From NCBI GenBank assembly GCA_029953675.1, contig JAMWBK010000004.1:434001-498000 (forward strand): a stretch of 64,000 nucleotides of DNA, written 5' to 3'. The notes beneath the pieces were generated by a model. That model did no database searches and had not been told where the DNA came from. It was given only the letters and a program-made list of their open reading frames with translations. Positions 1 to 10,025 of the stretch are shown here, in pieces. Each line of letters opens with the position of its first letter. Position 1 is the stretch's first letter. A program made the translations under genes and the position numbers. Source of the DNA: Rhodosorus marinus (taxonomy: Eukaryota; Rhodophyta; Stylonematophyceae; Stylonematales; Stylonemataceae).

Positions 1-186
1 TGGAGGGTCTTAAACCAGATATCAAACGGTATATATACATCCAAGATGTGACTACGTTCGAGGATGCCCAGTCTCTGGGCCTAAAAATCGAAGGAGCTGA
101 CCACGCGAGTCAGGGGCTTCGACGGGATCCGCAAGACCAGCGACACCGTAAACCAGAGAGCCAAATAAACCCGATACCACGGGGTT
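1..186 (+). repeat. Inverted fragment of retrotransposon gag (left arm)
   Basis: This stretch is a near-identical inverted copy of 746-931, inside the gag gene on the opposite strand. It encodes the same capsid-to-zinc-knuckle linker as residues roughly 136-197 of that gag. Similarity stops abruptly at about 186, where minus-strand protease sequence begins, so a gag piece has been joined backwards onto the protease region. The arm may continue left of the window. Confidence 0.85.
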
Positions 187-570
187 CAACATCAGCAGCT
201 GATTTGGTAGGTCGAATCTTGCTTGATAGTAGTTGAGAAAATCTCTTCCCAAATACCCTGGGCTTGTGGCGTCTTCCACAACGTAAGGTTGCCAGTCGAA
301 GCTGTGACCGCCCAGTTGTAAGGTTACGTTGGCTTCGCCCAAGATTTATATGGATGTGCCCGGGGAGGCCGTGTCCAATTTCCCGTGTTCAGTCGGAATT
401 ATTGGGGTGGCGTCCGGTCTTCCTCTCAGTACGGAGTGGCTGCTACCTGTATCGACGAGCAGGGAAATCCTCTTGCCGTTGACCAGCCCTTCCACGGTCA
501 TGTCTTCCCTCATCGGAACCGGGGCGCCTTTATCAGCAACAGTATCGGCACCTCCTACTGCTGCTCCTCT
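187..570 (-). pseudogene. Retropepsin (pol protease) remnant of a Ty3/gypsy-like element
   Basis: Downstream of gag on the minus strand, in the -1 frame relative to gag, the translation contains the aspartic protease active-site sequence LLVDTGSSHSVLRG. Further on there is a conserved ending around GYLGRDFLNYYQARFDL. The gag stop lies just after the start of the protease frame, as in elements that reach pro-pol by frameshifting. One in-frame TAA interrupts the protease near 346-350, between the flap region and the ILGEANVTL segment. The reading then runs into the inverted gag fragment at 186, so no reverse transcriptase follows. The copy is dead in this window. Confidence 0.7.
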
Positions 571-1337
571 TTTAACTCTGAAAACGAAGGGGGTGCCGAT
601 TTTGACACAGTTGGGTCCCGACCCGGGTTATTCCAACAGATTCTTTGGGTATGTCCTTTCTTGCCGCAGAAATTGCAAATGACGTTGACATATTTCCCGT
701 TGCGTAGCTCCTGGGTTTTGGGTTGGTACGAAAGGCCGGATCTTGTTCCCCGTGGTATCAGGTTTATTTGGCTCTCTGGTTTACGGTGTCGCTGGTCTTG
801 CGGATCCCGTCGAAGCCCCTGACTCGCGTGGTCAGCTCCTTCGATTTTTAGGCCCAGAGACTGGGCATCCTCGAACGTAGTCACATCTTGGATATATATA
901 TACCGTTTGATATCTGGTTTAAGACCCTCCACAAATCGGTCAAATTTCTCTGAATCAGAGATTTCTCCCACTTGTATAAGGCATTGGTTGAAATATGCCG
1001 TATACGACGCGACTGTCGCGCGCTGGGTGGCTCGCGCAAGTCGTTGTTTGGCTCTGATCTTCGTGTCCGCTGGATAGAATTGAGATTTCAGCAGAATCTC
1101 AAAACCTTCAAACGTAGTAGGTTTTTGGTCGTCGGGAATCAAGCACCACCAGTAAGACGCGTCACCGGTTAAGTACCCTTCCACCAGGGTAATTTTATAA
1201 TCGTCGTCATCATCAGAGAGTCGAGCTAACTTGAAGTATGTTCTCAGGTTGTTCAAGAAGGTGCTTATGAGCAACGCGTCCCTTCTTCCGTCGTAAGCCT
1301 TCGGCTGCGGGGCTTGGATTTTGATCAATGCGGCCAT
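555..1337 (-). CDS. Gag polyprotein of a Ty3/gypsy-like LTR retrotransposon
   Basis: The 260-residue protein has the usual gag order. A helical capsid-like region (residues about 10-150, including GDASYWW and FEILLKSQFYP) is followed by a basic Gln/Arg-rich linker. A CCHC zinc knuckle of the form CX2CX4HX4C (CNFCGKKGHTQRIC) lies near residues 222-235. Gag packages the element RNA into cytoplasmic particles. The ATG at 1337 is the first in frame and the ORF is intact, although the neighbouring protease is broken. The linker segment is duplicated in inverted orientation at 1-186. It could be a recently active copy damaged by rearrangement. Confidence 0.85.
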   Translation of the reverse strand: MAALIKIQAPQPKAYDGRRDALLISTFLNNLRTYFKLARLSDDDDDYKITLVEGYLTGDASYWWCLIPDDQKPTTFEGFEILLKSQFYPADTKIRAKQRLARATQRATVASYTAYFNQCLIQVGEISDSEKFDRFVEGLKPDIKRYIYIQDVTTFEDAQSLGLKIEGADHASQGLRRDPQDQRHRKPESQINLIPRGTRSGLSYQPKTQELRNGKYVNVICNFCGKKGHTQRICWNNPGRDPTVSKSAPPSFSELKEEQQ

Positions 1338-1640
1338 TCTGGTTCTGTCAGGTTTTCTGGTTCAGGGTTCTGGTTCTATACGGGTTCTCGTGGTTCACTG
1401 GTTATATAGGATTCCTCTGGTTCAACTGGTATAGGATTCCTCTGGTTCTTTTCTGGTTCTAGTAGTACTGGGCTCACTTTTCAGGTTCGCATAATGGTTC
1501 CTCAATCGCAACTTGCGATGAGACCACTTGATACGTCTCAACTATCAACCGGGTTGACGTCTCCAATTATTCCAGAATTCAGGTTTACTTCCCCCTAATT
1601 ACTCCCTAATTAGGGAATATATCCCAATTCTAACCTTTTG
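1338..1640 (-). repeat. Gag leader with GAACC repeats and possible LTR end
   Basis: Upstream of gag on the minus strand, about 1338-1465 carries many spaced copies of GAACCAG-like hexamers. Next comes a segment near 1515-1535 reading TGGTCTCATCGCAAGT on the minus strand, which could be a tRNA primer-binding site. The 3' end of the upstream LTR would then lie just right of it. No matching second LTR is in the window, so LTR boundaries are not proven. Confidence 0.35.
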
Positions 1641-1840
1641 CTATTAATTCTGGTTCTCTCCCCTCCTCCTTCTCCAGCGAACCTTAGTGGCATCGGATTT
1701 TCCATCGTATTTATACTCTTGCTTCATCGGGACGTGCAATAACCATTGGGACCAAACTGGTGTTGCACCTCCATAGATTCTGGCACAGCCCGAGCATAAT
1801 TTTGCATAGCCGGACGTTGCTGGAAGGTGCAGACGTCACA
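1641..1840. other. Non-coding, possibly LTR
   Basis: No ORF with recognisable homology was seen. By position it could be the LTR of the gag element, but nothing in the sequence confirms this. Confidence 0.3.
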
Positions 1841-1845
1841 TCTCC

Positions 1846-1995
1846 TCCTGCAGACTCTGATGATGATACCGACTCTTCTGTGTTGATGATGTAGACTCTG
1901 ATGATCAAACTCTTCTGTGTCTACTCTCTTCTGTGTTGATGATGCAGACTCTGATGATCAGACTCTTCTGTGTCTGCATCATCATCAGAGTCTGC
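1846..1995. repeat. Short repeat cluster with a 15-bp perfect stem
   Basis: Several copies of a GACTCTGATGAT / GACTCTTCTGTGT pair are arranged in tandem, and the last one is inverted. GCAGACTCTGATGAT at 1944-1958 pairs perfectly with 1981-1995 across a 22-nt loop. Confidence 0.8.
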
Positions 1996-2189
1996 AAGAG
2001 GAGATCGATTCGGGAGGACGGCTGTCTAATGGACAGCTGTCTCGACAGCAGTTGTCCCAGATGGGACACCGCGCATGTGGGACATCCGCGGCCGCCGTCG
2101 TCGCGCCCGGACACGGGGCATCGGCAAAAGCAGTGAGCGCGGAAGTCAGTTCCGCGAGGCGGTTGGCTTCAGCAGCAGCAGCAACAGAG

Positions 2190-2640
2190 CAGGAAGGTGA
2201 ACTCAGGAGGGTGGCATACGAGTCCCAATGTATGTCCCCACGAAAGGGTTTTTTGGATTACATTGGTCCTCGAAAGGGCCGGACCCTACCGGGAAACGCC
2301 CTCCTCTGGCGGGCTCGACGGTACAGCCACGGCTTCAATATTCTCGGCAGTTTCTGCACCATTTCCAGCACACGGCGCTGCGGCAGAGACTCCCGAACGC
2401 TGGCCGCCGAGTGAGTCAAGAACTGCCGCCCAGGAATCGCAACGAGCCTGGGTACCACTCGGCAGGGCAGTACATTGTTGAAAGGCGGCCTCCAGTTCCG
2501 CAAAAACCACCCCGAGCCGCGGGGCGAGAGTCGCATCCAGCCTCCCAACCCGAAGCCCTCTCAACATACCACTCACATGCGGATCACGCTCCGTAGACCT
2601 TGTATTAACCGCGTTGGCCCACGAACTCACCAATCCTCTC
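2190..2640 (-). mobile_element. Internal fragment of the RLE-type non-LTR retrotransposon
   Basis: Minus-strand translation gives a segment with LAPRLGVVFAELEAAFQQC and SWAAVLDSLGGQ. The same pieces recur, mutated, on the plus strand at about 11700-12010 and again at 12140-12330. A more distant version lies at 8840-9100 minus, in the longest copy between its reverse-transcriptase thumb and its endonuclease. This identifies the piece as the element's linker region. Both ends are broken and there is no complete ORF. Confidence 0.6.
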
Positions 2641-4016
2641 TACTTTGTTGAAAACTCCTCCTGCGCCGAGAACTGTTTTAGCGAATAAGGTTTTGACACG
2701 CGCCCGTGTTTCTTTAATGCCGGATTTTGACCGTTTCTCTTCGGAATCCCGCGCCCCTTCGGATCTTCTTGGCGCTTGCGCAGAGGACATTCTGACCTTG
2801 GCGGTTTCGGCCCATTTTCAGAGGCTTTCGAGGGGTCAGAAAAACCTTCTAGATCGTCTCCCAAATAGGGATTTCCTCCACATGCTGCTGTACAAGATTT
2901 CCTTGCCTCGGAAACTCCGCTTTTGGAAAATCATCCTGACTTTGCTCAGGTGTTTCCAGCTGGGCGTCTTTCTGTCGGTGCGGAGCCTTGTGAAGACGTG
3001 GGGGAGCCACCTTCTATGAATGTAAATGTCGATCCTGAGGTGGTCCCGCTCGCCATTGAGTCGAGCACCCCTTCGCCCTTTGGCGTCCGGGGGAGGGTCT
3101 CCGGCTCCTTAGGGGCTATCTATTTTCTCTCTCCTCTTTGCTCGATGGCCCCGCCGTGGGGCGATCACGCACTCCTGCCTGGGCCGGACGCTGTTGACGC
3201 ACGGAGGGCCTGCAGAGGACAAGGACGTCCGCTCCAGATGACGAGGGTGCTAAGCCGGGAGACACATCGTCATTCTCCGCCACACCGGTTACCTCACAAG
3301 CACCACCGCCGGTGCCTCCGGTCCCCTAGCGCTGAATCTGGTTTTGGCCCCGAATGGCACTCCCCGACGGCGAACTGTCCCGCGCAGCCCCCGTCGCCCT
3401 CACCTGCCTCGGGACAAGTTCAATTTGACTAACCGGCCGATTTTTACTGCCTTCAGCAACCGTCGTAATTCTGGGATTCAAACTGCTACCCGGGTTTGAA
3501 TTTCCCCGCGAAACCAGTCCCGATTCCAGCCCTCCAAGCTTCTGGGTTAGCTGAGGCAGGACGCCTCGATCACCCGCAGCAGTGATGAGGCTGATGACCG
3601 CCGCGAGTAGGGCACGCACTTGCGTGCCAGCTGCACCCTCCAATTCAACCTCTGAAAAGAAGGTGCCGCAGCTGAGGCGCACACTGAGTCCAACACCTGG
3701 CGGTGCCTCCTTGTTATGGAGCTCCGTCGAGCTCGGCGTCACCCCTACAATCCTGAGGGGATGTGTAAGAGAAACGTTGCGGCACTAAAGAAACCTCACC
3801 AAGGGAATGATTGACCACACCCGACCAGATAGGGAAAGCCCCTCAACGCACCCCCACGAGAGAGAGAGGAAGTTGCAGTTGCAAGCGACACCCCTCGGAA
3901 AAGCGGGGGGAAGGACTACCAGGGGAAGAGTTTCCCACAAACGAACACGCTCGCGACCGAAAAAGATTCAAAACCCCACTTCTTCTCCCCAGCCATTTTT
4001 CTAGCTTTGGTGTATT
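2641..4016. other. Repeat-derived sequence, no gene identified
   Basis: GC-rich with overlapping open frames on both strands (for example 2923-3432 plus and 3326-3742 minus), none with a recognisable domain. Flanked on both sides by pieces of the same non-LTR element, it may be a 5' part of such an element that I do not recognise. Confidence 0.4.
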
Positions 4017-4795
4017 AGCTCACAGTGGCTCATGACGGTTCCAGCCTTTCCGCCCGTGACGCTTACGGATTTCGAAGTGCGTACTTCTGCGCTATTACCT
4101 CGGGTTACGTCAACCCCCCTGGCCTTACGATATGGGTTCGCCGTGCCCTCTCTCCTCCCTGACTGAAGACACCGCAGATTTTGGCGCTCATCTGCTCGCC
4201 AGTTGCCCAGGGGTGCAAGGCGCGCGAACCCGTCGCCATACGCGGCTCTTGAACTTATTATACCGGGAAATTCGGGTCATCGTTCGGCAAGGCGGTCTCG
4301 AAATTGAACGTGAGAAGCCCCTGCCTGTCGCAGACTCCCAAACCGATGAGTGCTGAGTGGCCGGCCTAGTGCTTGGCTGCGACGATAGCCGCCGCAGTAC
4401 ATCCGTGGACCTGGCTGTTCCAAATCCCCAGGCTAGTCGTTATCTGCCTGCAGCGGGAGAGCGCCGTGGATTTGCCGCTGTCAGTATGCGTCGCCATAAA
4501 GGGGCGAAATATGCGAGGGCTCTGTCTACCCCAGAGGTTCGTGCTTAGGCTCTCGCACACCGGCTGGTGCCTCTAATCATCGAATCGTTTGGGTTTGTAG
4601 ACTCCATTGGATCTCGTTGGCTTCGGGAGATATTCCGTGAACGCCCGAACCGTCTAGAATCTTTGTTTACTCGCTTGAGTTTCTTGTTATGGCGCATGAA
4701 CGCTGCGTTGCTATTGGAGGCTCGCGACCTTCGCGGCGCTTAGTCTTTTTTCCCGTCGGGTTTTCCTCTTTCAGTCTCCGATTAAACAATTCATC
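4017..4795 (+). mobile_element. Non-LTR retrotransposon 3' end, subfamily A (restriction-like endonuclease)
   Basis: Plus-strand translation, with two or three frame or stop lesions, matches the C-terminal order of R2/NeSL-type elements. It starts with a WLMTVPAFPPV segment, continues through a zinc-binding region ending SCPGVQGARTRRHTRL and a VDLAVPNPQAS segment of the PD-(D/E)XK nuclease, and then shows a K..KY motif. The tail domain contains LVPLIIESFGFVDSIGSRWL and ends LLLEARDLRGA. The 3' UTR is short and T-rich and ends near GATTAAACAATTCAT. The same 3' end occurs at 6790-6880 and 14516-14612. The nuclease nicks target DNA to prime reverse transcription in this group. The copy is 5' truncated and dead. 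Confidence 0.75.
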
Positions 4796-5259
4796 ATATA
4801 TGCCAATCAAGAACACGTGTATCAGGTCTCCACGTTCTAGATGAGCCCATCTGCTTCAAATCCAATCCGAATCCTTCCCACTTGAGGGGGCCGTTCGACC
4901 CCCGGGGGGGGGGGGGTTAGGTTTGATACCTCCAGCTTGTTACGTTTATTCCAACTTGTTCAAACTACCGAAAGTAGCGCTAGTGATACTAGAGGGAAAC
5001 AGGAGGAGCTAGGCTAAGGAGACCCAGAGCGGGGTAGAAGTCTACTTTCGTACTTTCGATAGGGAACAGTTTCCGAACGTGATTATCATTGTGCATGGCA
5101 CGGATCGCCAAGCGAGCCGTACCACGCCATAGCTCTCGATTAAGGTCCACGTTACGAGCGTTTGGGCGTCCGCTTTGCGCTCAAGATGTTCGGTAGTTTC
5201 GCTAGTGAAGTCTTGGACCGCTTGGCCAAGTCATCCCAAAAACAACTAGAAGACGTTGA
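4796..5259. other. Non-coding spacer between two retroelement ends
   Basis: It contains a run of 13 G at about 4905-4917 and no ORF of note. A 33-codon frame starting at 5186 has no recognisable homology. Confidence 0.5.
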
Positions 5260-5261
5260 TA

Positions 5262-5404
5262 CTGGTTTTATTAGCATAGCCTAAAGCGCTACGCAAAGCG
5301 TGAAAAGGAACTGAGAACTAGGTAGGGAAGCGTGCAAACCCAACGCCGATGGCGCGCCTCGGCAAGCATGCTGCTCGAATATCGCCACAGAGAGACACTA
5401 ATAC
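5262..5404 (-). mobile_element. 5'-truncated non-LTR tail, subfamily C (copy C1)
   Basis: This is nearly identical to 7954-8083 and 10026-10150: a GCATAGCCTAAAGCGCTACG block, then AGCATGCTGCTCGAATATCG, on the plus strand. It holds only the last coding part and 3' UTR of the element on the minus strand. TTGATACT occurs at both edges (5256-5263 and 5405-5412), a possible short target-site duplication. Confidence 0.75.
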
Positions 5405-5507
5405 TTGATACTAGAAGCACCATACAATTTATGAGAAGCCTTCAGCGCAGACATAGGCCACCGGCATTTTTTTCAGTTAGGCTTTTCACACAAGCCATAT
5501 GACTGGT

Positions 5508-6461
5508 TTACCGAGTAAAGTTCGTAAACCTGTCAGATGGATCCACCTCGTCCGAGACTATGCGGTTATCGCCAGTACCACCGTAAAATAGGTCTGTTTC
5601 TCCGTCGGGGCCCACATCATAAACGCGATCGCTACCATCTTTGCCGAAAAACCTATCTCTTCCATCCCCCGGAGTGAAATGGTCTGTACTATCAAAGCCG
5701 TAGAAGGTGTCATCCCCTCCACCTCCGAAGACATAGTCTGGCAGATACGAGCCGAACACAAAATCGTTCCCTTCGGCGGCGAAGACTTTGTTAACCTCTC
5801 TCGGGGTTTCGATATAGAAGACGTCGTCCTCATCGCTTCCGTAAAAATAGGTATAGTATGGGGGGGCTATACGGCCGGGCCTTGTAATCAAGTTGGGGCA
5901 GGTAATCTTCAGGTCACAGCCCTCTCCAGAGCATCTGAAGTCATCGACCGTCATTGTTTCTTCTTCACCGTCCACATCAACTGTCGCCTCGATTACAAGG
6001 CAACGAGTCGTATCGCAGCAAAGTTCCGACGCGGGAATTTTCTTGAAGCAGAGGAGGACGCTGTTAGCCAGGCCGTTCTTTTTCGTCGTCGGGTCCGCAT
6101 ATACTTGAAACTTCGAATCATCGCTGGGGATCGAGTTGCAGTCCGGGTGCACGCCAACGCTAATGCTTTTTACACTCGTTTTGGGCACATTCAGCACCGA
6201 GGCCTTAATACACTGACGACCGGTGCTCTTTGTACCATAGTTCTTCACGCAGAACTTTGCAGATCCGAGGTTCGATTTGCGGCAGTACGTCTCAGTCCAT
6301 AGAATCCTCCCGTCCGTCTGCAAATTTGCCCCTGGGTAGTCTTCCCCAGCGTCCTCCGCTGGGGCAGGAAGCTCAAAACTCTCGCAAGTTGTTTCTGGAT
6401 CAGCATTCGCGCGGTGAACCACCACCACCACCGAAGCAAACAAAACTAAAAACCCCTTCAT
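5508..6461 (-). CDS. Secreted protein with RTX-type (hemolysin-type) calcium-binding repeats
   Basis: The 317-residue protein starts at the ATG at 6461, which gives a clean signal peptide (MKGFLVLFASVVVVV...ANA); the frame is open a little further upstream but without an ATG. Residues about 20-190 form a Cys-rich domain with some 13 cysteines, suggesting disulfides outside the cell. Residues about 200-300 carry five imperfect nonapeptide repeats: AEGNDFVFG, GGGGDDTFYG, GDGRDRFFG, KDGSDRVYD and GGTGDNRIV. Such GGxGxDxxx units bind calcium in a parallel beta-roll in bacterial secreted proteins. There is no catalytic or pore-forming domain, so the family name does not imply toxicity. No intron is seen. 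It could be a cell-wall or calcium-binding matrix protein; function is unknown. Retroelement tails lie on both sides. Confidence 0.8.
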   Translation of the reverse strand: MKGFLVLFASVVVVVHRANADPETTCESFELPAPAEDAGEDYPGANLQTDGRILWTETYCRKSNLGSAKFCVKNYGTKSTGRQCIKASVLNVPKTSVKSISVGVHPDCNSIPSDDSKFQVYADPTTKKNGLANSVLLCFKKIPASELCCDTTRCLVIEATVDVDGEEETMTVDDFRCSGEGCDLKITCPNLITRPGRIAPPYYTYFYGSDEDDVFYIETPREVNKVFAAEGNDFVFGSYLPDYVFGGGGDDTFYGFDSTDHFTPGDGRDRFFGKDGSDRVYDVGPDGETDLFYGGTGDNRIVSDEVDPSDRFTNFTR

Positions 6462-6756
6462 CCTGCAGAAATCACTACCAACAAAAAAAGAAACCAACAC
6501 CCCACCACTGCCCCAACCCAGAGTGGACCGGTCCCTTCCCTCTTCGCCTAACCTCGTCTTATAATCGTCCTCCCCTCTAACCCTGGTGCATTTAGCTTAG
6601 CTACTAACGTCCGATCCAAAAAGAATTCACCAGCACCCCCCAAGATAGCCAGCTCCCCCTCCCATTCCAAACTTTGCAAAAAAACAAAAAAAAACATCCC
6701 CCCTCACCATATCACATCATACTCTCCGTCTTGCAAATTGAACAAAGAAAATCCAC

Positions 6757-6937
6757 GTCATTCTACCGCCACGGACATTAACCCCAAGCGTTACTATTGG
6801 AGGCGCGCGACCTTCGCCTCGCTCCGTTTTTTTTCCCTCCGGTTTTTTTTTCTTTCAGTCTCCGATTAAACCATTCATTTCCACCCCAAACTGTCAAAAC
6901 ACCTGTCATTCTACCGCCGCTGACATTAACCCCAAGC
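6757..6937 (+). mobile_element. Very short non-LTR copy, subfamily A, with 33-bp flanking duplication
   Basis: The last coding bases and 3' UTR of subfamily A (about 6785-6880, matching 4711-4790) are flanked by direct repeats of 33 bp at 6757-6789 and 6905-6937 with two mismatches. This is the structure of a severely 5'-truncated insertion by target-primed reverse transcription. About 25 bp between the 3' end and the right duplication are unexplained. Confidence 0.75.
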
Positions 6938-6957
6938 TGTTTAGGCTTCCGTTCCCA

Positions 6958-7205
6958 ATCCAACAAAGTGGGATCCCTTCAAGGGGAAGGGGGGAACAAG
7001 GGGATCCCACAGGGCCCAACGGATGCTGTTAGGCAACAATTCCAAAATCCACCAAAGTGGAATTCCTTCAAGGGGAAGAGGAACAAGGAGATCCCTCTGG
7101 ATACCAAGAAAAGCCCATCCACCACCACCGCCATGGCCCCCCCCCCCCTTCCACTTGAAGGTGGGGAACATGGCAATCCCACTGGATACGAAAAAAGCCG
7201 ATGCA
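6958..7205. repeat. Three degenerate tandem repeats of about 75-85 bp
   Basis: Each unit holds an (A)AAGTGG..TTCCTTCAAGGGGAA core followed by GGAACAAGGxGATCCC and a variable end (6958, 7045 and 7140 approximately). The core is self-complementary in part (CTTCAAGGGGAAG). No coding role is apparent. Confidence 0.6.
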
Positions 7206-7953
7206 CTACCGATGCTATGGTGGTGCTCAACGATTTGTTTTTGGAAAACAAAATAGAACATCTATCCCACCAACAGATTTTCTTGAACCACGCAACCGAC
7301 CACCCCCCACCTCCCATCCCCAACCCAACACCTTCCATCGCCTCTCTCGCGCAACACCTTACCCTTCCCCCTACCAAGGGGGCCCAACCATTTCGTTTTG
7401 TGGAGGGTAAACGGCCACAATCTTTGTTGTTACAAAATTTCATTATTTTTTAAACGAGGTCGGGCCCGGGGAGGGGAGACAGGAAGACCCGGGGGTTTGG
7501 ACACTCCCCAAAAATTGGTGCTCAGGTTTTCCCGCATTTTGGCCGTGTCTCCCCCCCGGTTTTTGAGCCGTTTTAGATGGCGACACTTAAATCCGATTTA
7601 GCTCGGAGAACTAAATCGGCTGCACGCCCTGCGATTAGAGATTTGGATTGTAAGTACATGTTTTTCCCCAGAAGAGAGGGGGGGGGGGGTGTAAGGTCGC
7701 GAACAAGGCGAAAATTAGTTGGATAGATTAGATTTTTCGAAGAAGATCAACTTTTCCACAACAAACCCCGGCGTTGGAGGGTGAAATGGGTGCTTTTGTT
7801 TTCCGGCCTTGGAGGGGTCGGTTTGGTCAGGTGGATAGAAGTCGGGTTTTGGAGGGTGCTTTGCGGCAATGTATCGCGGAGCATAATCCTCTCGAATGAA
7901 GGGGAACTCTTAAAACTCGTTTCAGTGGCGCCCTGGGGGGGCGATATTCTGGT
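7206..7953. other. Non-coding spacer
   Basis: Pyrimidine-rich, with G runs at 7681-7690. Frames through it are shadows of low-complexity sequence. No gene or RNA was recognised. Confidence 0.4.
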
Positions 7954-9955
7954 TTTATGAGCATAGCCTAAAGCGCTACGCAAAACGTGAAGGGAACTAA
8001 GAGCTAGGTAGGGAAGCGTGCAAACCCAGGCGCCGATGGCGCGCCTCTGCAAGCATGCTGCTCGAATATCGCCACAGAGAGACACTTAAAACGCCGCAAA
8101 AGTTCCAAGTACTCAACAGGATGCTCAGTAAAAAAGCCACTCCAAACCCGACTTCTCCTCGTGACCAAAGCTTTCCACAATTAAAGGATGGAACCAGCGG
8201 GAGCGACCCTCAGCGCGAGGCAGACTGGCCATACTCTCAGCATACCGTTGTTCCTTCACTCGGTGAAGGGCCGAAGCAGCTGCTCCCAGGCGGCGGGTGG
8301 CAAGCGCCGTGAGATGGGCGCTTGCCACTGGGCATGTAATCGCGAGGTCAACATATGCTGAGCGTGTGGCGGCAGCATCGGAGACGAGGAGATCTGCGAT
8401 ACAGCGGGGCGGTGCCGTGCCCGAGACCGATCTGGGTAGTTCCGATTCCACCTCAACCGTATGCCCTACCCGAGTCAAACATTCGCTGAGAATGTACTTG
8501 AAGCGAGTGTGACGCCTCGGCCGAAGACCTCGCAACAGTCCGCATGAACCTAAGAAGTGGTAACCACAAGCATCGATCCGACTCTCACATCCCTGACAGA
8601 AAGACGGCCGATCAGAGTGCCACGGAGCTTGCCGCAAACCCAGATAGATCCGTGCAGCAGAGCGGAACTGAAAGGCATCGAGAAAGTAACCCAGTGACGA
8701 AGGCAGCGTGGTTAACCACAAGCGCGACAGGTTGCCTCCCATGCCGCGGAGGCGTGCGGGGGTAGTAGGCGGTGTGAGGGGGTTAGTTGAGCAAGATGAC
8801 GTGAGCGGCAATGTGTTGGCCCCAGGTGCGGCTATGTTGAATCACATCAGTGCGCGAGCTCCTCAATCGGCTCAGCACCGGGTAATCGGCAACCGGTGAC
8901 CCGAGGCTAGCTTCCCCCTCGTCGGCGAGTACTCTGTCGATGGGAGAGTCCTCGATCGCCGCGGTTGGTCCCCACAAGAGCTCCTTGCAGGAGCGAAATC
9001 TGGATCGGCTCTCGTCCGGCACGGCGTTGCACTTACTGAACGCCTGTTGCAGAGCATCATAGATACTCAAAAGCGGAGGTGGAAGGGTCACGGGGTCTTC
9101 GCTAGTCAGTGCTCTAGCCAAAAAGCGGGCACTTCGCATCCGAAAATTCACCAAGGTGCAAAGCACGGTAGCCCAGGAAGCGAGCATACGAGTCCACGGT
9201 CGGCCACTCTAATCGCAACGGTAGGGACATCTGGGCACGAATTAGGTCCCTGTCAGGCGCCGCTTCCACATCCAGGGGTTCATCCATTCATCCAAGAGCG
9301 TTCCCCATGCTTCAGCATCGCCTCGTCCGGCTGGGCTGCTATCCACGAGCCCCAGTGTGGTGGAAGGCTTCGCAGCCAGTAATTCAGCCGGGGGCCGGCA
9401 CAAAAGCCGGAAAGCAGGCAAGCCGATTCTAGCATGCTGTCCGGTAGGCGCTCAATGGCTTCGGTGAGCTGCTTATGGCGTGCTGAAACTCGTTCGCAAG
9501 AGTCTTGCACGAAGTTGTCACTCCCCAAACCGACGCCATGATGCTCGAGCCCCTCATGTTCACCAAAGACTTGGAGACTAGATGGCAGGGAGCCCCTCGA
9601 AACTTCACGCGGGGCGAGAAACGGCATTTCTCGGGTTCCACGGTCAGACCTACTCCACGTGCTACGCGGCGCTCCTGTTCGGAGAGCCCTTCAGTCTGCC
9701 CTGTGGTCAGAAATTGCCCCGAGAGACGGTCGAATGCGAAATGCAGGGTGACCTGGGGGTGAGAACGCAACCAGCGGGCGTTTCAGGCCACTGTTCGGTG
9801 GGCTTGCCTGGTAAAGCCTGGAGGTACTTTGCCGCCCAAGGATTCCTCGAAAATGTTGCGGAAATCGCGCATATTCGGCACCTGGCCACAGGTTGTCTGC
9901 GGCCGAACGTTCCGCACCCACGCAAATTGCAAGGTCGTGTCTGTGGTTCCAACAC
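7954..9955 (-). mobile_element. Longest non-LTR retrotransposon copy, subfamily C (RT thumb to endonuclease)
   Basis: The minus strand, with several frame lesions, carries in order a reverse-transcriptase end (GLTVEPEKCRFSP, then ACLLSGFCAGPRLNYWLRSLPP, the thumb motif of non-LTR elements) and a linker resembling that at 2190-2640. A segment LTTLPSSLGYFLDAFQFRSA comes next. The zinc-binding region reads CQGCESRIDACGYHFLGSC followed by RRHTRF. The endonuclease shows ADLLVSDAAATRSAYVDLAI and then HRVKEQRY. The tail contains WFHPLIVESFGHEEKSGLEWL. This order is typical of elements that encode an R2-type restriction-like endonuclease. The YxDD catalytic core is not found. The right end near 9955 is uncertain. 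Confidence 0.75.
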
Positions 9956-10025
9956 TAGCCTCCGTATGAGGCAAAAGTCTTATCATTTCCGCCGTACGGA
10001 CGGCTGTGTTGCCCTTGGAATATAA

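Noticed and set aside
6797-7453. 218-codon plus-strand frame with overlapping minus-strand frames
   Set aside because: It spans a retroelement tail, a target duplication and tandem repeats, so the open frame is an accident of composition.
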